39,427 nucleotides of DNA from Pseudomonadota bacterium (GTDB lineage: Bacteria; Bdellovibrionota; UBA2428): NCBI GenBank assembly GCA_018001635.1, contig JAGNHS010000028.1:1-39427 (forward strand), written 5' to 3'. Of the stretch, positions 7,861 to 15,970 are shown piece by piece. Made by a program: the position numbers and the translations under genes. Position 1 is the stretch's first letter, and each line of letters begins with the position of its first letter. The notes below the pieces were generated by a model. That model saw nothing but the letters and a program-made list of their open reading frames with translations. It was not told the DNA's origin and did no database searches.

Positions 7861-8325
7861 TTATAAGCGTTGTTTGGCTTCTGTAAGTGGCAAGCTAAAT
7901 CCCATCGAGGAAGCTTCAATCACATTGTATCTCACGTAGGGCAAAAGATTTTTTGCAATCTCTTCGCTATTGGTATGAATACTATTGTGTTTGGAATTGT
8001 TGAGATTCCAGGTGATTTTATTTCCTTCAAGTTTAGCGTCTAAATTGGGATGTGCAGGAACGTCTAAAATTTCTGGAATTTCATAATAATGATTTTCGAT
8101 ATAGTGAACAGCCGAGTTCCAGTCGTTAAAAACTTTAAATCGCGTAAAACCTAAACTGTCATTTCCTTTGATCACGAGGCCTTGTTCGCTAAAACCCATT
8201 CTGAGATCGCTGATGGGCTCGGCCTTAGCGAGCCAAAAATAAGCCACAAAAAGGAAAAGATTAGCCAAAGCTAAGAAGAAGACAATCATCCAAATTCTAC
8301 GAGTATCAATAACCTGTGTGTTCAT
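7861..8325 (-). CDS. Membrane-anchored protein of unknown function
   Basis: A 154-aa protein with one membrane segment near the N-terminus (about 11-33, IWMIVFFLALANLFLFVAYFWL). A soluble domain follows that should face the periplasm and is rich in Asn/His/Glu. No family recognised. It lies upstream of the GH1 gene on the same strand with a 90-nt gap. That gap holds an imperfect hairpin (about 7834-7848) and two copies of CTTATAAG at 7850 and 7860, the second containing the stop codon; there is no clear U-tract. It is divergent from the secreted protein at 8472. Confidence 0.6.
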   Translation of the reverse strand: MNTQVIDTRRIWMIVFFLALANLFLFVAYFWLAKAEPISDLRMGFSEQGLVIKGNDSLGFTRFKVFNDWNSAVHYIENHYYEIPEILDVPAHPNLDAKLEGNKITWNLNNSKHNSIHTNSEEIAKNLLPYVRYNVIEASSMGFSLPLTEAKQRL

Positions 8326-8471
8326 AAGGGATACGTTGCAAGGGCAGTGCCAAAGTTTTGAATATATTTGCTAATGATTTCAAGTGCTTTAATAAGCTTT
8401 GCTGTCTAAATTATAGACGTATGCTCAACTAAAAACGTTCTTAGCCTACGTATAGGGTGTAGAATGAAGCT

Positions 8472-9146
8472 ATGCGCTCTAGTTTAAGGATTATGGCCAT
8501 TATAGGCATTTATCTAGGGGCTCAGCTGAGCTGGGCTATAGATGAAAAGCCTTGCGCTGAAAGCTTAAAAGAGTTTCGTCTAAATACCCTATTCAAAGAG
8601 GGAGCCGATGCTTATGCAAAGTCACTTAATTTAAATCTCAGTGTGAGTGACGTTAAAGTGTTGCCAAGAGAGGGAAAAGATAAAATTCCTTTATTGGGAA
8701 AAACAGTTAAAAGTGTTTTGATTTCCATTAAAGATGTCGATGGAAAAACTATAGCTTATTCGAGAGTGAATATAGAAGCTGTAAAAAAGTTTGGAATCAC
8801 TCGGGGATATCGAGCGACATTTGTTAAATCAGAAACTTTTGGAGAGGCTAATAAAGGCCAGTATCTTTCATTGGCCACCTATAAAAAATTTTTTGAAATG
8901 CATCCGGAAATTACTGAACTCTATGGTGAGTTAGTTCTTGATAACGCGCGAGCTTTCGCGAAGGCCTACGATAATATCCCTAAAACTTCAGATGAAAACA
9001 AAGCCTTTGAGGACGCCATTAAGGAAACTCATATGTATCGCTCCATGTCGCGTTTTGGTTTTAGCCAGCTTGATCTTAAAAAGTCTTCAATGAAGCCTGG
9101 TGTGCTTCAAAAATATAATGTTGTAGTCGTTTTAAAGTGTCCTTAA
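8472..9146 (+). CDS. Secreted protein of unknown function
   Basis: A 224-aa protein with a signal peptide (MRSSLRIMAIIGIYLGAQLSWA, cleavage about 22). The mature domain has two Cys near its ends (KPCAES at about 27 and the terminal KCP), which could form a disulfide. No family recognised. The ATG at 8472 is preferred over an out-of-frame ATG at 8464 that terminates after seven codons. The upstream divergent region contains a GTCTA/TAGAC inverted repeat (8404-8418) around AT-rich DNA that could be an operator, but I see no firm -35/-10 pair. Confidence 0.7.
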   Translation: MRSSLRIMAIIGIYLGAQLSWAIDEKPCAESLKEFRLNTLFKEGADAYAKSLNLNLSVSDVKVLPREGKDKIPLLGKTVKSVLISIKDVDGKTIAYSRVNIEAVKKFGITRGYRATFVKSETFGEANKGQYLSLATYKKFFEMHPEITELYGELVLDNARAFAKAYDNIPKTSDENKAFEDAIKETHMYRSMSRFGFSQLDLKKSSMKPGVLQKYNVVVVLKCP

Positions 9147-9155
9147 GTACGAATT

Positions 9156-9184
9156 TTGACAGACTTCCTGGGATCCCCTAAATA
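9156..9184 (+). promoter_or_regulatory. Candidate sigma-70 type promoter for the secreted protein at 9209
   Basis: A perfect TTGACA -35 box (9156-9161) is followed by a 17-nt spacer and TAAATA (9179-9184), a weak -10. A strong Shine-Dalgarno GAGGAG (9194-9199) lies 9 nt before the ATG at 9209. The order and spacing suggest independent transcription of the downstream gene. Confidence 0.5.
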
Positions 9185-9208
9185 TTTTGATTCGAGGAGT
9201 AAGGGCCC

Positions 9209-9955
9209 ATGAAAACAAAATTGAAATATTTATTGAGCAGTTTATTTGTGATTTCATTAGTCAACGCGGAGGAAGTTCCTCCTGTGAAAGTGGAAGAGCC
9301 TAAAAAAGACCTTCAAGAAGCCGAGAAAGAAGCTCCTAAAGAATCGCTTGAGGATCAAACTTTATTAGTTTGCCAAATGAAACAACGCAAAGAAGACAAT
9401 GGCGGTGTCGTTAATGGTCTTCCTTTGGGAACTCTTGAAATCGTGTCTCGCCCAAGTCAAAAAGAATTTCCCTTTGAACTTCGATACAAAATTTCTTCAG
9501 AAGCTGGAAAAGAACTCGATCTTATCGATGAAGATTATTTCCCTATGACTCTTATGGCATTCAAATCTACTGACCTTGCCATTAAGGAAGTTGAAGAAGC
9601 TAACCCTGAGGTGGATGCAGAAAACCTTCAAAAAAGACAAATTAGATATTTTCTAGATTTTCTCCAAGTTGTAGGCGGTCTTTATAGCAATGTTGATGTT
9701 TATGGATATCATGTGTTCAATGATGCCAAAGAGCTTGGTGTTAACGTAGTTTATTTTACAAAAGACATGTCGATACTTGCTGTTGCAGGCCAGTATTATG
9801 GAAACTATTACACTTGCTTGCCTAAAGCCCCTGAGGGCACTCCTGAGAGTGCTTCAAAAGGTGCTGGCTCGCTTCCCGAAACTAAAATTCAATGGAAATC
9901 GCTTAATAGCCGACGACTTTCCGAAAAGCTCAAAGCTTTTTCTATAAGAAAATAG
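9209..9955 (+). CDS. Secreted acidic protein of unknown function
   Basis: A 248-aa protein with a clear signal peptide (MKTKLKYLLSSLFVISLVNA, cleavage about 20). A Pro/Glu/Lys-rich, probably disordered stretch (about 21-48) precedes a folded domain with two Cys (VCQMK at about 55 and YTCLP near 208). The C-terminal tail is Ser/Arg/Lys-rich. No family recognised. A good promoter and Shine-Dalgarno precede it. The same-strand genes downstream (small membrane protein, ruvC) follow after 67 nt. Confidence 0.72.
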   Translation: MKTKLKYLLSSLFVISLVNAEEVPPVKVEEPKKDLQEAEKEAPKESLEDQTLLVCQMKQRKEDNGGVVNGLPLGTLEIVSRPSQKEFPFELRYKISSEAGKELDLIDEDYFPMTLMAFKSTDLAIKEVEEANPEVDAENLQKRQIRYFLDFLQVVGGLYSNVDVYGYHVFNDAKELGVNVVYFTKDMSILAVAGQYYGNYYTCLPKAPEGTPESASKGAGSLPETKIQWKSLNSRRLSEKLKAFSIRK

Positions 9956-10022
9956 CTTATTGAATTGATCTTTGGCTTCAAGTTATTGCACCTAAAGCCA
10001 TTAGGTTCTAAGTTTGGGGCCA

Positions 10023-10208
10023 ATGAAAAGTCTTCTTTGGCATTTTGGTAAGTTGCTTCAGCTGTTGGGCTTGATGGCCGCGCCCTATGCATTGATTATT
10101 GGGATGAATACTGAAAATCCTACTCTTGAACTCAAAATATTACTCAGCGCCGTGTGCTCTTTTATTGTAGGTTTAATATTTGTTAAATCCACGTCTTCTA
10201 GCGCCTAG
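10023..10208 (+). CDS. Small two-helix membrane protein upstream of ruvC
   Basis: A protein of about 61 aa made almost wholly of two hydrophobic helices (roughly residues 8-26 and 37-55 from the ATG) with a short turn containing NTENPTLE. The start at the ATG (10023) is preferred over a TTG three codons upstream; GGGG lies just before it. Function unknown. Its position 32 nt before ruvC suggests co-transcription, but nothing links it to recombination. Small proteins of this type are easily over-called, although codon pattern and topology support it. Confidence 0.6.
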   Translation: MKSLLWHFGKLLQLLGLMAAPYALIIGMNTENPTLELKILLSAVCSFIVGLIFVKSTSSSA

Positions 10209-10240
10209 CACATCAATTGGAACTCAGATAAGTTTAAAAT

Positions 10241-10780
10241 ATGATTGTAGCAGGTCTGGATCCAGGAACTCGTCGATGCGGATTTGCGGTCATTCGAGTT
10301 GTTTCTACGAAAATGGAAATTATAGAAATGGGAACATGGCGTCTTCCTGAAAAAGAAAGTCTTGGAAGGCGTTTAGAAGTCTTGCATCAAGAATCTACAG
10401 AATTTATTCGCAAGTATAATCCTAAAATTATTGGTCTTGAAAAAGCGGTGGCCTTTAAGAATGTGGCTTCCGCATTAACTTTAAGTGAGGCCAGAGGGAT
10501 ACTCCGCTTATCGGTATTTGAAAATCTTGAAAATGCTCAAGATCGACTCGTTGAATTGAGTCCCACTCAAGTTAAGAGAAGTGGTGTGGGCTCCGGAAAT
10601 GCGAATAAAGCTTCTTTAGAAAAATTTATGCAATGGAGATTTGGAAAGCCCGCTGAATTGATGGGGGCTGCGGCGAGTAATTCCGATGCCTTTGATGCTA
10701 TGGCTATTGCCTGGGCGGCTTGGATTGTTCATAACGGTGTATTGAAAAGGACTTTAGATGAGCGGCAAACTCGGCCCTAA
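10241..10780 (+). CDS. ruvC: Crossover junction endodeoxyribonuclease RuvC
   Basis: Holliday-junction resolvase that nicks four-way junctions during recombination repair, working with RuvAB. The four catalytic acids of the RNase-H-like fold are visible: Asp in GLDPGTRRCGFAVI (residue 7), Glu in IGLEKAVAFKNVASAL (about 68), and the two Asp in SNSDAFDAMAIA (about 145 and 148). The 179-aa length is normal. The end overlaps ruvA by 23 nt, and the order ruvC-ruvA-ruvB is the classical operon. Confidence 0.96.
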   Translation: MIVAGLDPGTRRCGFAVIRVVSTKMEIIEMGTWRLPEKESLGRRLEVLHQESTEFIRKYNPKIIGLEKAVAFKNVASALTLSEARGILRLSVFENLENAQDRLVELSPTQVKRSGVGSGNANKASLEKFMQWRFGKPAELMGAAASNSDAFDAMAIAWAAWIVHNGVLKRTLDERQTRP

Positions 10781-11519
10781 ATTCGCATTAGCACTTAAAG
10801 CCCATGGAGCTTGGTCGCAATTTGTGGCTCACGCAGACACGTCCTTGGTGTTGTTAAATGAATCGCAAGAAGCTTTTTGTTTAGACATTCCCTCAGAATC
10901 TTTTCGTCAAAAATTAAAAAATTCAGAAGACTATGTTTGGGTTTTCATCGCACAAATTATTCGTGAAGATGAAGAAGTTTGGTTTGGTTTTTCCTCCCCT
11001 CAGGAGAGACTAATATTTGAACAGCTTAAAGAAATTCCTGGTATTGGTCCTAAAACAACAGCCTCTCTCATTGGAGGCTTGGGATTATCCTCGCTTCGTC
11101 AATTATTGTTAGGAGAAAATCCTGCTTTATTTAAAGTCGCGGGAGTGGGCCCCAAAACCATGTTGAAAGTGGCGCAGGGATTGCAAAACGATAAAGATCG
11201 TTATCTTAAACTATTGAGTCACGAACGCAGCAGCGCTTCGCCTAATAATTCCAATAAAAAAATTAAAGATATCGACAATCAAAATCTTTCAGAGCCCAAA
11301 AATGTTGAAGACTATGAAGATAGCTCAGTGTCACTTTCATCCGCCGTTATAAAAGCCATGGAGCGATTGGGGTTGCGCCTTGAAGAAGTGCTCGAGCTTT
11401 ACAAAGAAATTTTAAAAGAAAAAAATCTCGCTCATGTTTCTGAGGCCGAAATGATTAAACTCCTTATTCAACAATGGGGACTTTGGCGTTCGCGATCTCG
11501 AGGGGAGCTGAGCCGATGA
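10758..11519 (+). CDS. ruvA: Holliday junction DNA helicase subunit RuvA (long, divergent)
   Basis: DNA-binding subunit of the RuvAB branch-migration motor. Both helix-hairpin-helix motifs are clear: EIPGIGPKTTASLIGGLG (about 92-109) and VAGVGPKTMLKVAQGL (about 127-142). They are preceded by the typical REDEEVWFGFSSPQER block. A C-terminal RuvB-binding-like domain (about 193-245) follows. It is odd in three ways. It has 253 aa against about 200 usual, its N-terminal OB-fold lacks the usual MIGRLRG start and GVGY motif, and it has a long Ser/Asn/Lys/Asp-rich linker (about 155-190). The start is ATG inside ruvC. The stop overlaps ruvB by 4 nt. Confidence 0.88.
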   Translation: MSGKLGPKFALALKAHGAWSQFVAHADTSLVLLNESQEAFCLDIPSESFRQKLKNSEDYVWVFIAQIIREDEEVWFGFSSPQERLIFEQLKEIPGIGPKTTASLIGGLGLSSLRQLLLGENPALFKVAGVGPKTMLKVAQGLQNDKDRYLKLLSHERSSASPNNSNKKIKDIDNQNLSEPKNVEDYEDSSVSLSSAVIKAMERLGLRLEEVLELYKEILKEKNLAHVSEAEMIKLLIQQWGLWRSRSRGELSR

Positions 11520-12607
11520 GCAAAATTAGAAATAAGCTTCCTCTAGAGGAAATGCAAAAAGAAGTCTCTCATCAGCAGCAAGAAAATTTGCTCCGTCCTA
11601 AAATTCTTCAAGACTATGTTGGTCAAAGAGCCGTTACCTCCCGTTTAGAAGTTTTTATGAAGGCCGCCAAGGGGCGGGGCGGAGTTTTGGATCACGTTTT
11701 ACTTTCAGGACCTCCAGGTTTGGGTAAAACAACTTTGGCACATATCGTGGCCCATGAGATGAAGGGGCAGCTTCATATGACTTCAGGGCCCACTCTTGCG
11801 CGCCCCATGGATTTACTGTCATTGCTCAGCAATATTCAGCGCGGAGATGTTTTGTTTATCGATGAGATACATCGCTTGAGCACACATGTTGAAGAAGCTT
11901 TGTATCCCGCTATGGAAGATTTTCAAATTCAAGTCATTTTAGGTGAAGGTGCCAGCGCGCAAGCTGTGACTTTACCCGTTCAACCTTTCACTTTGGTAGG
12001 TGCGACGACTCAGGCTGGAAAATTAACGGGACCTTTGCGCGATCGTTTTGGCATTCATCTCAATTTAGATTTTTATGAATTGGCAGACATGGAAAAAATT
12101 CTGACTCGTTCGGCAGGTCTTTTGGGAATTGATTTAGATGCAAAGGCTCTTGCGGCCGTGGCCAAGAGATCTCGTGGAACACCTAGAATTGCTAATCGTT
12201 TGCTCTCGCGCGTGAGAGATTTTGTAGAAGTTGTAGATGCCAAGTCTGAAGGGCTTTCAGAGTCCGCACAAATTATGGTGGCTAAAGCTGCTCAGGCGCG
12301 CGATCAAAGTGAGGCGGTTCAAGCGGCTTTAGATTTTCTTGAAGTCGACGAAAAAGGTCTCCAACCTTTGGATAGAGCTTATCTGAAGGTGTTGATCGAA
12401 AATTTTAATGGCGGACCTGCAGGTGTCGAAGCTTTGGCGGCCTCATTGAGTGAGGATAGGCGCACTTTGGAAGAAATCGTTGAACCCTTCCTCTTAAAGG
12501 AAGCTTTAATCGTAAGAACGCCTCGAGGACGTCAGGCTTGTGCTAAGGGTTACGAGCACTTAGGTTTCTTGGCTCCAAAAGAAATTCAGACTGAAATTCC
12601 ATTATAA
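11516..12607 (+). CDS. ruvB: Holliday junction branch migration ATPase RuvB
   Basis: Hexameric AAA+ motor that drives branch migration with RuvA. Walker A is GPPGLGKTT and Walker B is DEIHRL. Sensor 1 (GATTQAGKLTGPLRDRFG) and the arginine-finger region, and the C-terminal winged-helix domain (RTPRGRQACAKGYEHLG), match the family. The start was placed at the ATG at 11516, which overlaps the ruvA TGA and is preceded by GGGGAG; an upstream in-frame ATG at 11474 would add 14 non-conserved residues inside ruvA. Length from this start is 363 aa. A 114-nt gap with no obvious terminator separates it from lpxC. Confidence 0.97.
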   Translation: MSKIRNKLPLEEMQKEVSHQQQENLLRPKILQDYVGQRAVTSRLEVFMKAAKGRGGVLDHVLLSGPPGLGKTTLAHIVAHEMKGQLHMTSGPTLARPMDLLSLLSNIQRGDVLFIDEIHRLSTHVEEALYPAMEDFQIQVILGEGASAQAVTLPVQPFTLVGATTQAGKLTGPLRDRFGIHLNLDFYELADMEKILTRSAGLLGIDLDAKALAAVAKRSRGTPRIANRLLSRVRDFVEVVDAKSEGLSESAQIMVAKAAQARDQSEAVQAALDFLEVDEKGLQPLDRAYLKVLIENFNGGPAGVEALAASLSEDRRTLEEIVEPFLLKEALIVRTPRGRQACAKGYEHLGFLAPKEIQTEIPL

Positions 12608-12721
12608 AATCAAAATCTTGTGTTTAATTTGCAACATGGTCAAAAGTCCGTGTGCCTTTAATTTGAGAGGACAATTGGCCGCAGGTTAGGATGGTTATTG
12701 TAAGGGATTCAAAAAACACAA

Positions 12722-13720
12722 ATGCTAAGGGATGCGGCGGCCTATACAATCGAACAGGAAATTGGGTCGAAAGCTGATACTAAGCAATTGTCTGTGCAAG
12801 GCTACGGACTCCACAGTGGGTCTCTCAACACATTAGCCGTCATTCGATCCACTTCTAAAAAATCATGGTTAGAGTTTGTAGCCAAAGTGGAAAAAGCGCT
12901 TTTTCGCGCACCCGCTGAATGGACACGATTGAGTGGAACCACTCGCTCTACAGCCCTGGTTCTTCGTGGAAATACAAAATTAAGATTTGAACTCAGAACC
13001 ATTGAACATTTTATGGCCGCTGCTTTTGTTTATGATTTACAAGGCTTTCAGGTTTCCGTTGAAAGTGATCATATGGAGCATGGAATTTTAGAAGTGCCTA
13101 TTTTGGATGGGTCTTCTAAAGAATGGCATTGCTTAAGATCCTTTGAGAGTCGAACTATTCCAGAAAAAAGAGCGGTGTGGATTGCGGTTAAAGATTTTCT
13201 CTTAGAGGACGGCTCTAAAAAAGTTCGAATTGAGAAAATGCAATCTAATCATCATTCGCATTATCACTGTAAGGTCGATTTTGGTCCTTCTTGGAAGCAA
13301 GAAAAGTCATTTAGCATTGATTGGTTAAATCCAATGGCCTCTCGTGAGACATTTGATAAGGAAATCGCTCCTGCCCGAACCTTCGGCTTTAAACATGAAT
13401 TAGAAGAATTGGTCAGACGCGGTCTAATCAAGGGCGCCTCCCTTGAAAATGCTCTACTCTTAGATGATAACAAAGTGGTCAACACGAGCGGTTTTCGAGT
13501 GCCACAAGAATTGGCAGCCCATAAGTTGCTCGACGGTATTGGAGATTTTGCTCTTTTGGGGAAACCTCTAATAGGTAGTGTTCATCTCGATCAAGCGGGT
13601 CACTACTTGCATTTAAGAGCCTTAGACGAGGCTGTCCGTCAGGGAGCCATAAGGCCTGCCTTTTTGAATAGCGCTGGTGAACTCTTTGTTGACGACAGCG
13701 CAAATGAATTTAAGTCTTGA
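12722..13720 (+). CDS. lpxC: UDP-3-O-acyl-N-acetylglucosamine deacetylase LpxC
   Basis: Zinc enzyme for the committed step of lipid A synthesis, marking a lipopolysaccharide-making diderm. Visible motifs: VQGYGLHSG (about 25-33), EHFMAAAF with the Glu and zinc His (about 96), VPILDGSS, PARTFGF, KGASLENALLLDD, and LAAHKLLDGIGDFAL with the second zinc His and the zinc Asp. The catalytic His is in AGHYLH. Length of 332 aa is slightly longer than typical at the N-terminus (about 20 extra residues). The ATG has no good Shine-Dalgarno and a stop lies seven codons upstream. The 3' end overlaps the sensor kinase gene. Confidence 0.95.
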   Translation: MLRDAAAYTIEQEIGSKADTKQLSVQGYGLHSGSLNTLAVIRSTSKKSWLEFVAKVEKALFRAPAEWTRLSGTTRSTALVLRGNTKLRFELRTIEHFMAAAFVYDLQGFQVSVESDHMEHGILEVPILDGSSKEWHCLRSFESRTIPEKRAVWIAVKDFLLEDGSKKVRIEKMQSNHHSHYHCKVDFGPSWKQEKSFSIDWLNPMASRETFDKEIAPARTFGFKHELEELVRRGLIKGASLENALLLDDNKVVNTSGFRVPQELAAHKLLDGIGDFALLGKPLIGSVHLDQAGHYLHLRALDEAVRQGAIRPAFLNSAGELFVDDSANEFKS

Positions 13721-15965
13721 AGAAAAAAAGAAACGAAAACGTGAAATCCGTGTAGCGGTTTTGATCGCTATTGTTTTCGTAATAAGTGTAGTTTCTCAAA
13801 CCCTTTTGCGTGAACGTGATAGTGGCTATGGGTTTTTTCAAAGTTTAGTTTATTTTGCTTTTCTTCATCTCAACGTGATTTTGATCATGTTGTTAGTTTT
13901 TCTAGTTTCTAGAAATCTTATAAAAGGTTACCTCGACCGAAGAAGTGGCAAGTTAGGCAGTAGTTTGCGATGGAAAATGGTGACCTCCCTTGTTGGGTTT
14001 TCGCTTTTACCATCCATCTTGCTTTTTGTGGGTAGCACTTCAGTCATACGGCAAGGATTTGATCAATGGTTTGGCGGTCAGGTGGCAGGCGTGTTGTCCG
14101 ATGCACAAGCCGTAGTTCAACTTCACTATGAAGACATTGAATCAGACTTAAATTTTTATTCTGGAAGTTTAGCCCGCGAGACCGCTCACAAATCCTCAAT
14201 CAATGAAGAGTGGATTTTATCGCAAGTTCAACATTATCCACTTTATGCTTTGGAATTTTATTCAAGCGCTCTTGAACCTCCTCTTAAAGGCGTAGGAGAG
14301 GGTGTTGACGTTAATGAAGTGCCGCGAGCTTCTTTGGAATCCTTAAGTAGGGCCTTTGAAGGAGAAAATTTTAAATTAATTCGAAGAATAGGATTCAGAG
14401 ATTTGGTTCAACAATTTGTTCCGATTCATATGAGTGGGCGCGTGCATGTTTTGGTTTTAAGTCAGAGCGTTCCTTTGGCTATGAAAACGCGGATGAACGA
14501 ACTGGAAAGTGCCTTTGCTTCATATCAACAAACGCGAAAAATTAAAAACACACTCAAACTCAATTACACTTTAATTTTGCTCACATTGTTTTTACTCACT
14601 ATGTTTGTCGTGTCGTGGTTTGGTCTCTACGTCACAAAACAAGTGACCGATCCTGTGGCTGATTTGATGAAAGCCACGGAAGCTTTTCGAGTGGGAGATT
14701 GGGACTATAGAATTCCCCTGGCACTTCAAGCTACGAAAACCCAAAGCCAAGCTCCTGATTTAGAAGTTCTAAAGGCGGCCTTCAATTTGATGGGTGAAGA
14801 AGTGGCTCGTCGAGGACAAAAACTTGAATCCGCTAATGAAAGACTCATGAGCTTAGTCAAAGAGCTCGAAGAACGAGAGCAATATTTGGAAACTTTGCTC
14901 TCCAGTATTCGTCGTGGAGTTGTTGTTCTTGATTCGCATCGAAAGATTCAAAGAATTAATAAAGAGGCCTTAGGTTTTTCCACCGATCACTATAAAGATA
15001 ATGATACTGCGACCTTGCTCGCTAAGTCTTGGGATGAAGTCTTTTATGGTTTGTGTTCTCCGGAAGATTCCAAAGCTTGGTTTGAAGAAATGGAGTTTAA
15101 AGAAGGTCGATCAGTCGATAGAATTTTTGAACTCAGTCGAGGCTTGGGGCGCTCTCTAACATTATCTTCTGTTAGGGCTACAGGTATTGAGCTTTTTGAA
15201 GAGAATAAAAAACCGATGGGAACTCTTATCATTTTAGAAGATGTGAGTGACGCTGCTCGTATGGAGCGTTTGGCGGCATGGCAAGAAGTGGCTCGTCGAG
15301 TGGCTCATGAAATTAAAAATCCACTCACTCCAGTTCAACTTTCGGCAGATAGAATGCAACGCCGTTTAGAGCGCTCGCCCGAAACCCATCCCGACACGCC
15401 ACTGTTTCAGGAATGTATTGGGCAAATTCAAAAACAAGTCAGAGTGATTCGCGATCTGGTTAGAGAGTTTTCTCAATTTGCAAAAATGCCAGAGCCTAAT
15501 TTTTCAAAAGTTAATTTGACTTCATTGCTTGGAGATTTTCTTGAAGATTATCGATTCACTCACACCCAATGTCGTTTTGAATTTGAAAATCATGTTTCAG
15601 GTGATGTTTGGGTGAGGGCTGATCCAGAACATCTTCGCAGAGTTTTTGTGAACTTAGCCGACAACGCCATAGACAGTATGCAAGAAGCCAAAGTGGAGTC
15701 GCCTCGCTTTAAAGTGAGTCTTGATGAACTTCAATTGGGGGAGGCAGGTGTCAAAATTTCGTTCGAGGATAATGGTCCTGGTGTGGCCTCTGGTATGCAC
15801 GATAAAATATTCGACCCTTATATGACCTCAAAAGCTGCTGGTTTAGGTCTAGGTTTGCCTATTGTTCGACGCATTGCCATGGAACATCGCGGGCGAGTGC
15901 GCTGTGAAGAAGTGCCATTTGGTCTCTTTGTCCTTGAACTTCCTCGCCACGTCGTAGATGCTTAA
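13704..15965 (+). CDS. ntrY: NtrY-like membrane sensor histidine kinase
   Basis: Two-component sensor of the NtrY type. From the chosen ATG (13704, 753 aa) it has N-terminal membrane helices (roughly 22-40, 48-70 and 90-110), a periplasmic sensor region, another membrane helix near 295 and a HAMP domain (VTDPVADLMKATEAF). A PAS-like domain precedes the kinase core. The phospho-acceptor His535 is in VAHEIKNPLTP, the N-box is NLADNAIDSM, and G-boxes are DNGPGVAS and GLGLGLPIVRRI. The start overlaps lpxC by 17 nt; the earlier TTG-type start at 13677 would lie deeper inside lpxC. The cognate regulator follows 5 nt downstream. The signal is unknown; nitrogen is only the family precedent. Confidence 0.9.
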   Translation: MNLSLEEKKKRKREIRVAVLIAIVFVISVVSQTLLRERDSGYGFFQSLVYFAFLHLNVILIMLLVFLVSRNLIKGYLDRRSGKLGSSLRWKMVTSLVGFSLLPSILLFVGSTSVIRQGFDQWFGGQVAGVLSDAQAVVQLHYEDIESDLNFYSGSLARETAHKSSINEEWILSQVQHYPLYALEFYSSALEPPLKGVGEGVDVNEVPRASLESLSRAFEGENFKLIRRIGFRDLVQQFVPIHMSGRVHVLVLSQSVPLAMKTRMNELESAFASYQQTRKIKNTLKLNYTLILLTLFLLTMFVVSWFGLYVTKQVTDPVADLMKATEAFRVGDWDYRIPLALQATKTQSQAPDLEVLKAAFNLMGEEVARRGQKLESANERLMSLVKELEEREQYLETLLSSIRRGVVVLDSHRKIQRINKEALGFSTDHYKDNDTATLLAKSWDEVFYGLCSPEDSKAWFEEMEFKEGRSVDRIFELSRGLGRSLTLSSVRATGIELFEENKKPMGTLIILEDVSDAARMERLAAWQEVARRVAHEIKNPLTPVQLSADRMQRRLERSPETHPDTPLFQECIGQIQKQVRVIRDLVREFSQFAKMPEPNFSKVNLTSLLGDFLEDYRFTHTQCRFEFENHVSGDVWVRADPEHLRRVFVNLADNAIDSMQEAKVESPRFKVSLDELQLGEAGVKISFEDNGPGVASGMHDKIFDPYMTSKAAGLGLGLPIVRRIAMEHRGRVRCEEVPFGLFVLELPRHVVDA

Positions 15966-15970
15966 GAGAT

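Noticed and set aside
7834..7867. Hairpin plus two CTTATAAG palindromes between the GH1 gene and the membrane-protein gene
   Set aside because: The stem has a 5-nt bulge and no poly-U follows. The palindromes may be chance in AT-rich DNA, so no separate feature was called.
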